From NCBI GenBank assembly GCA_011390335.1, contig JAABSO010000014.1, forward strand, positions 28,681 through 92,680: DNA of 64,000 nt. The letters are read 5' to 3'. The position numbers and the translations under genes were made by a program. The notes under the pieces are model-generated. The model did no database searches. It had not been told where the DNA came from and saw only the letters and a list, made by a program, of their open reading frames with translations. Of the stretch, positions 43,875 through 54,687 are shown one piece after another (the stretch's first letter is position 1; each line of letters starts with the position of its first letter). This DNA comes from Desulfotignum sp. Its GTDB lineage: Bacteria; Desulfobacterota; Desulfobacteria; Desulfobacterales; Desulfobacteraceae.

Positions 43875-45518
43875 TTGGGTCGGTCTGACAGGCAGAGAAG
43901 TGAAACATTGAAACAACACCGCCAAAATCTTGAATCATTGATAGAAAAAAGAACCCGGCAGCTTGCAAAAAGTGAATACCTGCTGGATAAGACCCAGAAA
44001 ATGGCAAAAATCGGGGGCTGGGAATGGGATGTGGAAAAGCAGGCCTTGACCTGGACCGCTGAAACCTATCGCATCCATGGGTTTGATCCTGACGATCATG
44101 AAAAGTGTTCTCCTGAAACCAGCCTGAAATGTTACGACCCGGCAGACCGACCTGTAATATGGAAAGCTTTCCAGCAGTGTATAAAAGACAAAACCCCCTA
44201 TGACATGCAGTTTCGTATCACAACATATAAAAACCGCAGGGTATGGATCCGCACCATGGGATGGCCGGTCCTGGAAAGCGGACGTGTCATCAAGGTCATC
44301 GGCAATATAATGGATATCTCAGATTACAAACAATTGGAAGAAGAGCATATTGCCTTGGAAAAAAAGCTCCACCATGCCCGGAAAGCGGAAAGCTTAGGCC
44401 GCATGGCCGGGGCCATTGCCCACCATTTCAATAACCAGCTCAGTGTGGTCATGGGCAATCTGGAATTGGCCCTGGAAGATTGCCCAATGGAAACGCCATA
44501 TCGTGACAACCTGGTTGAGGCCATGCAGGCCGCCCACAGATCCGCAGAAATAAGCGGGTTGATGCTGACCTATCTGGGGCAGGACGTCGGCAAGACCCGG
44601 GAACTGGATCTTTCCGGTCTCTGTCTAAAGCATCTGTCCATACTGCGCACCTCCCTGCCCAGGGGCATTGTGCTGGAAACAGATTTCATCTCTGTGGGAC
44701 CGGCCGTGCGTGTCAATGCAGATCAGATGCAGATGGTGCTGCTTCATCTGGTTACCAACGCAGCAGAAGCCATAGGTGACAACACCGGTCGAATCAGGCT
44801 TTCCACACGGACAATCCAGTTGTCTGATATTCCCAGAATTGTCACCGCCCCGGTGGACTGGCATCCGGATGCGAACATGTATGCCTGCGTGGAGGTGTCA
44901 GATACAGGATCCGGTATTGCGGAACAGGATATGGAAAAATTGTTTGATCCATTTTTCACTACCAAATTCACGGGCAGGGGCCTGGGACTGCCCGTGATAC
45001 TGGGGCTGGTAAAATCCTGGGAAGGGGCATTCTGTGTGGAGAGTAAAAAAGACCAGGGCAGTTCCTTTCGAATTTTACTGCCGGTCCAGAAAAAGGAGCT
45101 TTCATCATGGCCTGATACAGCAATTCATGATCGTTTTGCTGCAAAAGGCGGTACTGTGCTGCTGGTGGATGACCAGGATGCTGTGCGCAAAATCGGTGTG
45201 GTAATGCTGCAACGATTAGGCTTCTCCCCCATGTCCGCTGTAAGCGGCCCGGAAGCTGTGGCCTTGTTTCGCATACATCAGGACAGGATCTGCTGCGTGA
45301 TAACCGATCTTACCATGCCGGATATGGATGGATGGGAAACCCTTGCAGCCCTGCGCAAAATTCAGCCGGATCTGCCGGTGATCCTGGCCAGCGGCCATGA
45401 CCAGACCCATGCAATGAACCGGGATCATCCGGAAGAATTCCAGGTCTTTTTACACAAACCATACGCATTGATCCAATTAAAAAATGCCCTGCAAAAAGCG
45501 TTGCAGAAGGTTTCCTGA
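43875..45518 (+). CDS. Soluble PAS hybrid histidine kinase
   Basis: Up to 547 residues; the start is a TTG at 43875 or 43908, the latter giving MKQHRQNLESLIEKRTRQL. Coiled coil, PAS/PAC domain (about 45-150; GGWEWDVEKQALTWTAETYRIHGF), HisKA with phospho-acceptor His in GAIAHHFNNQLS (AHHFNN in place of the usual AHDFNN), ATPase motifs DTGSGIAEQDM and TGRGLGLPVILG, C-terminal receiver with LLVDDQD, ITDLTMPDMDG and LHKPYA. No membrane span. It follows the GAF/Cys-module gene closely. Confidence 0.85.
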   Translation: MGRSDRQRSETLKQHRQNLESLIEKRTRQLAKSEYLLDKTQKMAKIGGWEWDVEKQALTWTAETYRIHGFDPDDHEKCSPETSLKCYDPADRPVIWKAFQQCIKDKTPYDMQFRITTYKNRRVWIRTMGWPVLESGRVIKVIGNIMDISDYKQLEEEHIALEKKLHHARKAESLGRMAGAIAHHFNNQLSVVMGNLELALEDCPMETPYRDNLVEAMQAAHRSAEISGLMLTYLGQDVGKTRELDLSGLCLKHLSILRTSLPRGIVLETDFISVGPAVRVNADQMQMVLLHLVTNAAEAIGDNTGRIRLSTRTIQLSDIPRIVTAPVDWHPDANMYACVEVSDTGSGIAEQDMEKLFDPFFTTKFTGRGLGLPVILGLVKSWEGAFCVESKKDQGSSFRILLPVQKKELSSWPDTAIHDRFAAKGGTVLLVDDQDAVRKIGVVMLQRLGFSPMSAVSGPEAVALFRIHQDRICCVITDLTMPDMDGWETLAALRKIQPDLPVILASGHDQTHAMNRDHPEEFQVFLHKPYALIQLKNALQKALQKVS

Positions 45519-45527
45519 AAGGGGGTT

Positions 45528-45578
45528 ATGCCGTTTGCCATGAAAGATATCGCCGTCAAGGTACAGAATGGACTGTAA
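45528..45578 (+). pseudogene. Receiver-domain tail remnant (1)
   Basis: After the kinase stop, a 16-codon stretch reads MPFAMKDIAVKVQNGL then stop. This matches the last helix of response-regulator receivers (KPFxMxDLxxKVxxxL). It is too short to function and looks like the leftover end of a lost or recombined kinase gene. The rest of the 121-base gap holds only the next ribosome-binding site. Confidence 0.55.
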
Positions 45579-45639
45579 AGTGTCGATGACGATGATGTTA
45601 AGAACCAAACAGAAATTGATAAAAGGAAAGTGAAAATAC

Positions 45640-48018
45640 ATGCCGCCCAAACCCAGTTATGCAGATTTAGAAAAAAGGGTTCATGCCCTTGAAAAGATTG
45701 CTTCAGAATATGAGACGCTGAAAAAAGAACTGTCCGGTATCAGCACATTCAATGAAGATGTTGTCAAAGCAATGAGCGACGGCCTGGTGCTGACAGATAT
45801 CCAGGGAACTGTTACTTTTGTGAATCCCGGATTTGTGACAATGCTGGGATACCAACCCGAAGATATCATCGGCCGGTTATGGCTGGATATCGTACCCCCT
45901 GACCACTATGACATGGTGCAGGAAGCGGAAAAAAGGCGGGCTGACGGCAAAACTGACCGGTATGAGATGGTTCTGCAGCACAAAAGCGGTGAAAAACTGC
46001 CGGTTCTGATTGATGCCAGTCCCCGGTTTGACAAACAGACCGGGGAATTCGTCGGTACGTTAGGGTTTGTGACCGACATCACCCAGCACAAGCATACTGA
46101 AACAGCGCTCAAGGAAAATGCCCTGCGGTATCAGCTTTTGTTTGAGCAGTCTCCCATCGGGGTATTTCATTTCGACAATGACGGCATTATAATTGACTGT
46201 AATGACAATTTTGTGAACATTATCGGGTCATCCCGAAAAGCGCTGGTGGGCCTGAACATGCTTACCCTGCCGGATAAAAAACTGGTCAGAGAGCTGCAGC
46301 AGGCTTTAAAAGGCCATACCGGTTTTTACGAAGGGGTTTACAGCAGCGTTACCGCAGAAAAATCCACCCCGGTGAAAGTATATGTGTCTCCTTTGCTGGA
46401 TAAAGAGGGCCAATCCTTCGGCTGTGTTGGTATTGTTGAGGACATCACCTACCAGAAACAGGCGGAAGATGCGGTCAGAAAAAATGCAGCCATGCACAGT
46501 AAAATGCTTGCCAACATCGGGGATGTGATCGTCATCATAGACAAGGACGGCATCAACCGCTACAAAAGCCCGAACATTGAAAAATGGTTCGGATGGAAAC
46601 CCCGGGAGGTTGTGGGAGAGGTTACCTGGAAAAATATCCATCCGGATGACCTGTATGCAACCCAGCGGTTTTTTGCTGATATTATTCAAAAACCGGGATC
46701 TTCCGGTACCATTGAGTGCCGCTACAGGTGCAGTGACGGGACCTACAAGTGGATAGAGTTCACCGGAAGCAACCTTCTGCATGACCCCGATATCCAGGGT
46801 CTTCTGGGCAATTATAAGGATATATCCGACCGGAAAAAAGCGGAAGCGGACAGGGAAAGCCTCCAGACACAGCTGATCCAGGCCCAGAAAATGGAGTCAG
46901 TGGGAAGGCTGGCCGGCGGTGTTGCCCATGATTTCAACAACATGCTTACCGTGATTTTGGGCTATGCCCAGGCAGCCATGGACCAGACAGACCCGTTTGG
47001 ACCGGTGCATCAAAATTTACAAGAGGTGCTCACCGCGGCCCTGCGGTCGGCGGATCTGACCAGGCAGCTGCTCACCTTTGCCAGAAAACAAATCATCGCG
47101 CCAAAGGTACTGGACCTGAATGCCACTGTGGAAAGCACACTCAGTATGCTGTGCCGGCTCATCGGCGAGGATATTGACGTGACCTGGCACCCCGGCACAT
47201 CCCTGGGAGCGGTTAAGGCCGATCCTTCCCAGATCGATCAGATTCTGGTGAACCTGTGTGTCAATGCCAAAGACGCCATTGCGGATGTGGGGAAGATCAC
47301 CATTGAAACAGGAGCGGCATCCTTTGACCAGGCTTACTGTCATGACCATCCCGGGGTTTTTCCGGGGGAATTTGTGATGCTGGCGGTGAAAGATGATGGG
47401 TGCGGCATGGACAGACATGTCCTGGCAAATCTGTTTGAGCCGTTTTTTACCACCAAGGATGTGGGGGAAGGCACGGGCTTAGGGCTTGCCACAGTGTACG
47501 GCATTGTCAAGCAGAACAAGGGCTTTCTTACGGTTGACAGCACGCCGGAACAGGGCAGCACGTTCAGGGTGTACCTGCCCCTGCATATGGGGGCCAAAGC
47601 TTCCCATGATACGTCACGCCTTCTGCAGGTACCGGAAGCCACAGGACATGAAACCATTCTGGTGGTGGAAGATGAACCCGCAATTTTAAGAATGACCTGT
47701 ATGATGCTTGAACGCCTGAAATATGATGTGTTGTCAGCAGGTTCTCCAGATGCTGCCTTGTCCCTGGCCGAAAAACACAAAAAAACCATTCACCTGCTTT
47801 TGACTGATGTTGTCATGCCGCAAATGAACGGCAGGGACCTGGCAGGAGAGTTGAAAAACCTGCACCCGGATGTCAAGTTTTTGTTCATGTCCGGTTATGC
47901 AGCAGATGTCATCTCCCTGCAGAATCTTGGGGACAGGGATGCCGGGTTTATCCAGAAACCGTTTTCCAAAAACGAACTTGCCGATAAAGTGCGCAAGATC
48001 CTGGAATCGGGCAGGTGA
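45640..48018 (+). CDS. Soluble multi-PAS hybrid histidine kinase
   Basis: 792 residues, starting [20 protein letters not shown], a coiled-coil leader common in these kinases. Three PAS domains (about 40-150, 155-275 and 285-405), HisKA with [20 protein letters not shown] near 425, ATPase motifs DDGCGM and [13 protein letters not shown], receiver (about 670-790) with [17 protein letters not shown] and IQKPFSK. No membrane span. Its kinase core is close to that of the 40374 kinase (both carry [20 protein letters not shown]), so the two are recent paralogues with different sensors. Confidence 0.9.
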   Translation: MPPKPSYADLEKRVHALEKIASEYETLKKELSGISTFNEDVVKAMSDGLVLTDIQGTVTFVNPGFVTMLGYQPEDIIGRLWLDIVPPDHYDMVQEAEKRRADGKTDRYEMVLQHKSGEKLPVLIDASPRFDKQTGEFVGTLGFVTDITQHKHTETALKENALRYQLLFEQSPIGVFHFDNDGIIIDCNDNFVNIIGSSRKALVGLNMLTLPDKKLVRELQQALKGHTGFYEGVYSSVTAEKSTPVKVYVSPLLDKEGQSFGCVGIVEDITYQKQAEDAVRKNAAMHSKMLANIGDVIVIIDKDGINRYKSPNIEKWFGWKPREVVGEVTWKNIHPDDLYATQRFFADIIQKPGSSGTIECRYRCSDGTYKWIEFTGSNLLHDPDIQGLLGNYKDISDRKKAEADRESLQTQLIQAQKMESVGRLAGGVAHDFNNMLTVILGYAQAAMDQTDPFGPVHQNLQEVLTAALRSADLTRQLLTFARKQIIAPKVLDLNATVESTLSMLCRLIGEDIDVTWHPGTSLGAVKADPSQIDQILVNLCVNAKDAIADVGKITIETGAASFDQAYCHDHPGVFPGEFVMLAVKDDGCGMDRHVLANLFEPFFTTKDVGEGTGLGLATVYGIVKQNKGFLTVDSTPEQGSTFRVYLPLHMGAKASHDTSRLLQVPEATGHETILVVEDEPAILRMTCMMLERLKYDVLSAGSPDAALSLAEKHKKTIHLLLTDVVMPQMNGRDLAGELKNLHPDVKFLFMSGYAADVISLQNLGDRDAGFIQKPFSKNELADKVRKILESGR

Positions 48019-48030
48019 AAATGATAAACC

Positions 48031-48117
48031 ATGCATAAATTCAGTCAAAAGTCTTCTGTATGGAACCATTGTCTGGCCGGTGCTGTGCGCAAGGTGCTGG
48101 ATGAAGCCAAAAAATAA
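48031..48117 (+). pseudogene. Receiver-domain tail remnant (2)
   Basis: A 28-codon ORF whose second half reads LAGAVRKVLDEAKK followed by stop, the usual last helix of a response-regulator receiver. It sits between the intact kinase end and the corrinoid-protein gene. It is a probable scar of a deleted or exchanged receiver; the first half (MHKFSQKSSVWNH) has no match I know. Confidence 0.45.
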
Positions 48118-48132
48118 AGGATATACTGGAAA

Positions 48133-48768
48133 ATGACGGACAAACTTGTGGATGCATTCACCCGGGCTCTGCTGGATGTGGACAGGCTGGCGGCAAAACA
48201 GATTGTGCAAAACCGCGGCCATGATACCTCTCCCGTAAAATTTGCCGAAGATGTGGTGCTGCCGGCCCTTGAACGTATCGGGGCCGGATGGCAGGCAGGA
48301 ACGCTTGCGTTGTCACAGGTGTACATGGCCGGCAGAATCTGTGAAGACCTCATTGACCAGATTCTGCCGCCGGAAGATCCTGACAGGAAAAACCAGCCCA
48401 AAATGGCCATCTGTATTCTCAGCGACCACCACAAACTGGGAAAAATCATGGTCTGTTCCCTTTTGCGGGCCAGCGGGTTTGATCTGGCAGACTACGGGGT
48501 GATGGAAGTGGATGACCTGGTGGAACAGGTGCAAAAGGATAACATTGACATATTGCTGATCTCTGTTCTGATGCTGCCCTCTGCTTTGAAAATAAAAACG
48601 GTCAAACAAAAGCTTGCTCATCTGGGGTGTGATGTGAAACTCATTGTGGGTGGGGCCCCGTTCCGGTTTGATGACCGGTTATGGAAAACCGTGGGCGCTG
48701 ATGCCATGTGCAGGGACGCATCAGACGCTGTGTCTGTCATAGAAAATATGATGAAAGGTATGGTATGA
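48133..48768 (+). CDS. Corrinoid (B12-binding) methyltransferase protein, MtaC/MtbC-like
   Basis: 211 residues. N-terminal four-helix cap (about 1-85) and C-terminal Rossmann cobalamin-binding domain. The cobalt-ligand motif DxHxxG is present as SDHHKLGKIM near 97, and VGGAPFRFDDRLWKTVGADAM near 176 is typical of the family. Such proteins carry the methyl group between a substrate-specific methyltransferase and an acceptor methyltransferase. It is coupled by an ATGA overlap to the UroD-type gene downstream. No MtaB/MttB-type substrate methyltransferase or activating protein lies nearby. Confidence 0.85.
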   Translation: MTDKLVDAFTRALLDVDRLAAKQIVQNRGHDTSPVKFAEDVVLPALERIGAGWQAGTLALSQVYMAGRICEDLIDQILPPEDPDRKNQPKMAICILSDHHKLGKIMVCSLLRASGFDLADYGVMEVDDLVEQVQKDNIDILLISVLMLPSALKIKTVKQKLAHLGCDVKLIVGGAPFRFDDRLWKTVGADAMCRDASDAVSVIENMMKGMV

Positions 48769-49820
48769 ACCAAAAATCTGTCACATCAATGCAGCGGGTT
48801 CTGACAACCCTTGGACACCGGGAACCGGACCGGGTGCCGGTATTTTTTCTATTCACGCTTCATGGCGCAAAAGAGGTGGGCCTGCCCATCAAAACCTATT
48901 TTTCAGACCCTGACAATGTGGTGGAAGGGCAGATGAGATTGCTGGCAAAATACAGACACGACTGTATTTACAGCTTTTTTTATGCGCCTGTGGAAATTGC
49001 GGCATTCGGCGGGGAGGTGATCTTTACGGATGACGGTCCCCCCAATTCCGGTGAACCGGTTATCAAAACAACAGGGGACATAAAAAACCTGGCTGTACCG
49101 GATGTGAAAAACACCCCATGCCTGGAAATGGTGTTGACGGCAACACAAAGGCTCAAAGAAAGGGTAAAAGATGCCGTACCCATCATCGGTGTTGTCATGT
49201 CCCCGTTTTCTCTGCCGGTGATGCAGATGGGGTTTGACAGATATTTTGACCTGATGCTTGAAAAACCGGATCTGTTCGCACATCTGATGAAGGTCAACCA
49301 GGCCTTTTGTGTGGAATGGGCCAATGCCCAGCTGGCGGCAGGTGCCACAGCCATCTGCTATTTTGATCCGATTTCCTCCACCACCATCACCACCAGGGAG
49401 ATGTACCTGAAAACCGGATTTACAATTGCCGGACAGACCCTGGCAAAGATCAATGGTCCCACTGCCACGCACATGGCTTCAGGCAGGTGCCTGCCCATCA
49501 TCGATGATATTGCCGCCACCGGCACTGCGGCTGTCGGGGTGAGCTGTCATGAAGACATGGCACTGATAAAAAGCGTGTGCAGGGGCAAACTGTCGGTCAT
49601 CGGGAACTTGAACGGCATCGAGATGTGCCGCTGGTCTTCCGAAGATGCTGAAAACCATGTGAAAGAGGTGATTGCAAAAGCCGGTGCCGGGGGCGGATTC
49701 ATATTGTCCGACAACCACGGGGAGATACCTTTTCAGGTACCGGATGATGTATTGATGGCCATATCCGAAGCCGTGCACACATGGGGCCGGTATCCCCTGG
49801 ACTGGACAGCAGGCAAATAA
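48765..49820 (+). CDS. UroD/MtaA-type corrinoid methyltransferase
   Basis: 351 residues from ATG 48765, inside the stop of the corrinoid gene (ATGA). Uroporphyrinogen-decarboxylase superfamily: TTLGHREPDRVPVF at the N-terminus, YFDPISSTTITTREMY near 202, THMASGRCLPIIDDI near 235, SCHEDMALIK near 262 and NLNGIEMCRWSSEDAENHVKE near 285. It is the MtaA/CmuA-like branch that moves methyl groups between corrinoid protein and a thiol or tetrahydrofolate, not haem synthesis; the adjacent corrinoid gene decides this. The zinc ligands expected in MtaA cannot be fixed with certainty by eye. Confidence 0.8.
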   Translation: MNQKSVTSMQRVLTTLGHREPDRVPVFFLFTLHGAKEVGLPIKTYFSDPDNVVEGQMRLLAKYRHDCIYSFFYAPVEIAAFGGEVIFTDDGPPNSGEPVIKTTGDIKNLAVPDVKNTPCLEMVLTATQRLKERVKDAVPIIGVVMSPFSLPVMQMGFDRYFDLMLEKPDLFAHLMKVNQAFCVEWANAQLAAGATAICYFDPISSTTITTREMYLKTGFTIAGQTLAKINGPTATHMASGRCLPIIDDIAATGTAAVGVSCHEDMALIKSVCRGKLSVIGNLNGIEMCRWSSEDAENHVKEVIAKAGAGGGFILSDNHGEIPFQVPDDVLMAISEAVHTWGRYPLDWTAGK

Positions 49821-49854
49821 ACGGGACATCAGACAAACCACAGCTGAAAATTAT

Positions 49855-50592
49855 ATGATATCAACAAGGATGGTAATGCCGGAATCGAACAGCACAGCCC
49901 TGCTGGAAAAAGAGATACAGTCAGCCCAAAAAAAGCTGTCTGAATATGCCATGGCGTTTGATCTGTTGACAAGGATCGCCCATTCTTTTACGGAACAGGA
50001 AGCCATCGAGAGCATCCTTGCGGTATTTGATCAGCTTTTTTCTCCTGAAACACTTGTTTTTGTCTCTTTGTCCCATAACCAGCCTGACAGAGTATATGCA
50101 TTATCGCCGTTGCCCGAAGACAATCAGGCCATAAAAGAAAGATTGCGGAGCTTTGCACAGGAACATGCCTGGACAGCTTCAAAAAAAGGATTTCAGGTCA
50201 TGATCCGCCACAAGGACAAGGACCTGGGGGTGCTTGAAGTCGACCATGTAAAATTCCCACAGGAAAAGGACCGGTACCTCAATCTTACCTTGTCCATGAT
50301 CGAGGTCTGCGGCCTGGCCATTGAAAATGCCAGGCGCTACCAGAAAATTAAAGACACCCAAAACAAGCTGAGAAATGAAAAGGAAAAACTGGAAGCTGCC
50401 CTGGCTGAAGTCAAAAAACTGAGCGGTTTGATTCCCATTTGCAGCCATTGCAAAAAAGTCAGGGATGACACAGGATACTGGAATCAGGTGGAGGCCTATA
50501 TCCAGGAACATTCCGAGGCAAAATTCAGCCACGGCATCTGCCGGGAGTGTGCCGAAAAATACTATCCCGGCTATGATCTGTATGAGGATTAA
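49855..50592 (+). CDS. GAF-domain protein with C-terminal Cys4/His module (GAF shared with GGDEF protein)
   Basis: 245 residues. Coiled-coil leader (LLEKEIQSAQKKLSEYAMAF), GAF domain (about 35-165; AIESILAVFDQLFSPETLVFVSL ... GVLEVDHVKFP), coiled coil, then module SGLIPICSHCKKVRDD ... FSHGICRECAEKYYPGYDLYED. Codons 12-178 are almost identical in DNA to the start of the gene at 60125, whose C-terminus is GGDEF. Met codons at 49855, 49870 and 49876 are all possible starts. It follows the UroD-type gene by 34 bases. Confidence 0.83.
   Translation: MISTRMVMPESNSTALLEKEIQSAQKKLSEYAMAFDLLTRIAHSFTEQEAIESILAVFDQLFSPETLVFVSLSHNQPDRVYALSPLPEDNQAIKERLRSFAQEHAWTASKKGFQVMIRHKDKDLGVLEVDHVKFPQEKDRYLNLTLSMIEVCGLAIENARRYQKIKDTQNKLRNEKEKLEAALAEVKKLSGLIPICSHCKKVRDDTGYWNQVEAYIQEHSEAKFSHGICRECAEKYYPGYDLYED
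49888..50388 (+). repeat. 501-bp near-identical repeat, copy A (GAF segment)
   Basis: Matches 60134-60634 without gaps; by eye I count about eight substitutions. The copies diverge abruptly after GAAAAGGAAAAA, where this gene continues into the Cys4/His module and the other into GGDEF. Confidence 0.92.
50419..50589 (+). other. Cys4/His C-terminal module, copy 3
   Basis: Encodes SGLIPICSHCKKVRDDTGY ... KFSHGICRECAEKYYP. It begins directly after the coiled coil that follows the duplicated GAF segment. Confidence 0.8.
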
Positions 50593-50610
50593 AAAGATTG
50601 ACAGAATGGT

Positions 50611-50660
50611 TTTTCTATGGCCACAAAATTCAGTTGAGTTTTCTGGCCATAGAAAATTTT
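50611..50660 (+). terminator. Rho-independent terminator-like hairpin
   Basis: TTTTCTATGGCCA (50611-50623) is the perfect complement of 50644-50656, loop 20 bases, followed by TTTT (50657-50660). It stands 18 bases after the GAF/Cys-module gene and before the next kinase gene. Confidence 0.6.
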
Positions 50661-50725
50661 GCTGAAAAGGTACGGGTGATGGGATAAGATATGCTGAGTG
50701 GTAGTGTTGCCAATGGAGAAAGCCG

Positions 50726-53700
50726 ATGAAAGAGCTGTTCACCGAAACTGATATTATGGCTGAAAAACCGACCTATGAAGAATTGGAAAAACGAATTCAG
50801 GATCTGGAAAAATCAGAATCTGAGCGCAAGCAGGCCGAGGCGAAACTGGCCGAAAGCGAGGCCAAGTACCGCCAATTGATCGAATACACCCATGACATCA
50901 TCTATTCTCTCAGTCCCGAGGGTGTGTTTACCTATGTTTCACCATCATGGACAGTACTGTTAGGACATCCGGTGGCGGACATCGAAGGCCATGCCATCAC
51001 GGAGTTTATTCATCCCGAAGACCTGCCGAATTGCTTTATTTTTCTGCAAAAGGTGGTAGAAACAGGACAGCGGCAGGAAGGTGTTGAGTACCGTGTGCGG
51101 CATATCAACGGCGAGTGGCGCTGGCATACATCAAGCGCCGCTCCAACCAGAAATACCGCTGGCAGGGTCGCCGGCTATGCAGGTATTGCCAGAGACATCT
51201 CTGAGCAAAAGCGGGCGGAGGAAGCATTGCGCGAGAGTGAGCACCGGTTCATGGACGTGTTTTATGCATCCAACGACGTCATATTGCTGTTTGGCGAGAA
51301 TAAATTTATTGACTGTAACGAAGCCACTGCAAAAATGCTGGGATACCCTGCCCGGGAAGCGTGCCTCAAGACCCATCCCTCGGAATTATCGCCGCCAAAG
51401 CAACCTGATGGTCAGTGTTCATACCAAAAGGCAAACGAGATGATGCAAATGGCTTTTGAGAAAGGGTTTCACAGGTTTGAATGGATCCACCGCCGGGCCA
51501 ATGGCGAAGATTTTCCTGTGGAAGTCTCCCTCACCCCTATCGCACATGAAGGGAAAAGCCGCCTTTATTGCGTATTGCGGGATATCACCGAACGTAAGCA
51601 GGCTGAAGCAGAACTGCAAAGCGCTAATGAACACACCCGCGCCATTATGGAATCTGTCCAGGCGGGAATTATTCTGGTGCGCTGCTCTGACAAGGTCATT
51701 GTCGAGGCCAATCCCGCAGCGGCGCGTATGGCCGGGCTTGATCTGGAAGGGTTGACTGGCAAGATCTGCAACCAATACCTGTGTCCGGCCCAAACAGGAC
51801 AATGTCCCATTATCGACCTGGAACAGGAAGTGGACAATGCCGAGCGAGCGATCCGCCGTTTCGACGGCACACTTGTCCCCATTCTTAAGACCGTTACGCG
51901 GTTTGACATTGATGGGCAGCAACACCTGCTCGAAAGCTTTGTCGATATTACAGAACTGCAATCTGCACGGCAGGATCTGGAGAAAATCAATCTATCGCTG
52001 GAGGCCGCCACCGCACGGGCTAACAGCATGGCCGTGCAGGCTGAAATGGCCAATATTGCCAAAAGTGCTTTCCTTGCCAACATGAGTCACGAGATCCGAA
52101 CACCCATGAACGGCGTGATCGGCATGACCGGGTTGCTGCTTGATACCACACTCGACGAGGACCAGCGGCGCTACGCTGAAATTGTGAAAGCCAGTGGCGA
52201 GTCTTTGCTGGGCCTGATCAACGATATCCTGGATTTCTCCAAGCTTGAGGCGGGCAAACTTGAAATGGAGATGCTGGATTTCGACCTGCGGGCCACGCTG
52301 GACGGGTTCGCCGAAATGATGGCGCTCAAGGCCCACGAGAAAGGGCTTGAGTTCCTCTGCGCTGCCGCGCCCGATGTGCCGGCCTTTCTTGTGGGCGACT
52401 CCGGCCGCCTGCGCCAGATTCTGGTAAACCTTACCGGCAATGCGGTCAAGTTTACCCAAAAGGGTGAAGTGGCTGTGCGCGCGAGTATCGAACAAGAAAC
52501 AAAGACAGACGTCTTGATCCGTTTTTCCGTGCGTGACACGGGGATCGGTATCCCTGCGGACAAACAGGATGCGCTGTTTCAGAAGTTCTCACAGGTGGAT
52601 GCATCGACTACGCGCCAGTACGGCGGCACTGGCCTGGGGCTGGTTATCTCCAAACAATTGGTCGAGGCCATGGGTGGAGAGATCGGGGTGAACAGCCCTG
52701 CACCACCGCTTCAGGCAGGCGTGGAAGGCTGTGGCACCGAGTTCTGGTTCACTGTCTGCCTGGGCAAACAGCCGGAGCAAGCCCGGGAACGTGAGCGTGC
52801 CATGTCAGCCGGCCTGTTGCAGGCGGGCATCAGCGGTGCGCGTATTCTCGTCGTTGACGACAATGCCACCAACCGGGAAATTCTCCGTGTGCAGTTTACG
52901 GCCTGGGGCGCACGTTGCGGCGAAGCACCTGACGGAGAAACGGGCCTGGACCTGTTGCGCCAGGCCATGGACGCAGGCGACCCCTTTGTTGTGGCCGTGC
53001 TTGACATGCAGATGCCGGGCATGGACGGTGAGACGCTGGGCCGTGCCATTCGTTCCGATACGGCGTTACACGACACCCGTCTATTGATGCTGACATCCCT
53101 GGAGGAGCGGGGGGACGCTACACGTCTCGAGGAGATCGGCTTCGCTGCCTATCTCACCAAGCCCGTGCGCCAATCCGAATTGTTCGACAGCCTGGCTGCC
53201 GTATTCTCCGGACAGGTGGCGTACAGCAAAAAACCGATCCTGACCCGCCACAGGGTCCGGGAGCTGCACCGCACCAAAGTGCGTATCCTGCTGGCTGAGG
53301 ACAACATCACCAATCAGCAGGTGGCCATGGGCATCCTCAACAAGCTAGGCCTGCGCGCAGATGTAGTAGCAAACGGTGCTGAAGCTCTCAAGGTCCTGGA
53401 GCAGATCCCCTACGACCTGGTGCTCATGGATGTGCAAATGCCGGAGATGGATGGACTGGAGGCCACCCGGCAAATCCGGGACCCCGGATCCGCTGTCCGC
53501 AATCACACCGTGCCCGTGATCGCCATGACGGCCCATGCCATGGCCGGAGACAGGGAAAAATGCCTGGAAGCCGGCATGAACGACTACCTTTCCAAACCGG
53601 TTGCGCCGGAAGTCCTGGCCGGTAAGCTGGAAAAATGGCTGAAGGCGGAATCCCGTTCAGATGCAGATACTGGAGAACCGGCGACATCTCTGCCAGAACC

Positions 53701-54037
53701 GCAAGGCCTGTCTGATATATTTGACCGAAACGTATTTGTCCATCGGATGATGGGTGATGAGGACCTGGCAAACATGATCATCACCGGATTCCTGGAAGAT
53801 ATGCCCGGGCAGGTAAGCATTCTCCGGGACCTTGTGCAGCAGAACCAGGTGCAGCAAGCCAGAGCCCAGGCCCATAAAATCAAAGGCGCTGCGGCAAATA
53901 TCACCGCCATGGCCTTCCATGACAGCGCCATGGCCATGGAAAATGCCGGTAATGCAGGTGATATGATGGAATTGAACAGATTAATGCCACAATTGGAAAA
54001 CCGGTTCAGCCAGTTACGGGAGATATTGAAAATATGA
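50726..54037 (+). CDS. BarA-type hybrid histidine kinase (PAS, HK, two REC, HPt)
   Basis: 1103 residues; GGAGAAA lies nine bases before ATG 50726. Three PAS domains (about 45-165, 175-290 and 300-420), HisKA with [15 protein letters not shown] near 450, ATPase ([29 protein letters not shown]), receiver 1 ([13 protein letters not shown] ... [11 protein letters not shown]), receiver 2 ([13 protein letters not shown] ... [11 protein letters not shown]) and C-terminal HPt with phospho-His in [13 protein letters not shown]. This is a full four-step phosphorelay like BarA. The codon style (more GCG/CGC) differs from the neighbours, suggesting a different origin. It overlaps the next gene by four bases. 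Confidence 0.92.
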   Translation: MKELFTETDIMAEKPTYEELEKRIQDLEKSESERKQAEAKLAESEAKYRQLIEYTHDIIYSLSPEGVFTYVSPSWTVLLGHPVADIEGHAITEFIHPEDLPNCFIFLQKVVETGQRQEGVEYRVRHINGEWRWHTSSAAPTRNTAGRVAGYAGIARDISEQKRAEEALRESEHRFMDVFYASNDVILLFGENKFIDCNEATAKMLGYPAREACLKTHPSELSPPKQPDGQCSYQKANEMMQMAFEKGFHRFEWIHRRANGEDFPVEVSLTPIAHEGKSRLYCVLRDITERKQAEAELQSANEHTRAIMESVQAGIILVRCSDKVIVEANPAAARMAGLDLEGLTGKICNQYLCPAQTGQCPIIDLEQEVDNAERAIRRFDGTLVPILKTVTRFDIDGQQHLLESFVDITELQSARQDLEKINLSLEAATARANSMAVQAEMANIAKSAFLANMSHEIRTPMNGVIGMTGLLLDTTLDEDQRRYAEIVKASGESLLGLINDILDFSKLEAGKLEMEMLDFDLRATLDGFAEMMALKAHEKGLEFLCAAAPDVPAFLVGDSGRLRQILVNLTGNAVKFTQKGEVAVRASIEQETKTDVLIRFSVRDTGIGIPADKQDALFQKFSQVDASTTRQYGGTGLGLVISKQLVEAMGGEIGVNSPAPPLQAGVEGCGTEFWFTVCLGKQPEQARERERAMSAGLLQAGISGARILVVDDNATNREILRVQFTAWGARCGEAPDGETGLDLLRQAMDAGDPFVVAVLDMQMPGMDGETLGRAIRSDTALHDTRLLMLTSLEERGDATRLEEIGFAAYLTKPVRQSELFDSLAAVFSGQVAYSKKPILTRHRVRELHRTKVRILLAEDNITNQQVAMGILNKLGLRADVVANGAEALKVLEQIPYDLVLMDVQMPEMDGLEATRQIRDPGSAVRNHTVPVIAMTAHAMAGDREKCLEAGMNDYLSKPVAPEVLAGKLEKWLKAESRSDADTGEPATSLPEPQGLSDIFDRNVFVHRMMGDEDLANMIITGFLEDMPGQVSILRDLVQQNQVQQARAQAHKIKGAAANITAMAFHDSAMAMENAGNAGDMMELNRLMPQLENRFSQLREILKI

Positions 54038-54687
54038 AGATACTGATCGCAGAAGATGACTTGACATCAAGAAATATTCTGGCGGCAATGTCAAAAAAAT
54101 GGGGGTTTGATCCTGTTACCGTCAAAGACGGCATAGCGGCATGGCAGGTCATGCAGCAGGCTGGAGCCCCGTCCCTGGCAGTGCTGGACTGGGAAATGCC
54201 TGGCATGGACGGTATTTCCGTCTGCCGCAGGCTGCGGGAACAGGACAGAAATGAACCCCTGTACATCATTCTGCTCACCGCCAGGCAGCATTCAGCTGAC
54301 ATTGTGCAGGGACTGGAAGCCGGTGCGGACGATTACATTGCCAAACCCTTTGACAATATGGAACTGCAGGCCAGGCTCAATGTGGGCAAACGGATGATTT
54401 CCCTGCAGAAACAAAGACAAGAGCGCGAGCGGCTCCAGGGGGTTTTGGAAATGGCCGGGGCTGTTTGCCATGAGATAAACCAGCCATTGCAGATTGCTGC
54501 AGGCATGTCGGAAATTCTTTTGTTGGATATGTCAGCCGAAGATCCCGGTTATGCACCGCTGCAAAACATTCAGGCCCAGGTTCACCGCATCGGCAGCCTG
54601 ACCAGGAAAATCATGCAGATTACCCGGTATCAATCAAAATCATATTTAAAGGGTCATATCGTGGATATTGACCAGGCATCCAGTTGA
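54034..54687 (+). CDS. Response regulator with isolated HisKA-like helix domain
   Basis: 217 residues, ATGA overlap with the BarA-type kinase. Receiver domain (AEDDLTSRNIL; VLDWEMPGMDG; YIAKPFDN), a helical linker, then a HisKA-like segment with a candidate phospho-His in AGAVCHEINQPLQIAAGMSE near 150. The protein ends about 70 residues later (IMQITRYQSKSYLKGHIVDID) with no ATPase domain. It may be a phosphotransfer acceptor of the overlapping kinase. Confidence 0.82.
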   Translation: MKILIAEDDLTSRNILAAMSKKWGFDPVTVKDGIAAWQVMQQAGAPSLAVLDWEMPGMDGISVCRRLREQDRNEPLYIILLTARQHSADIVQGLEAGADDYIAKPFDNMELQARLNVGKRMISLQKQRQERERLQGVLEMAGAVCHEINQPLQIAAGMSEILLLDMSAEDPGYAPLQNIQAQVHRIGSLTRKIMQITRYQSKSYLKGHIVDIDQASS

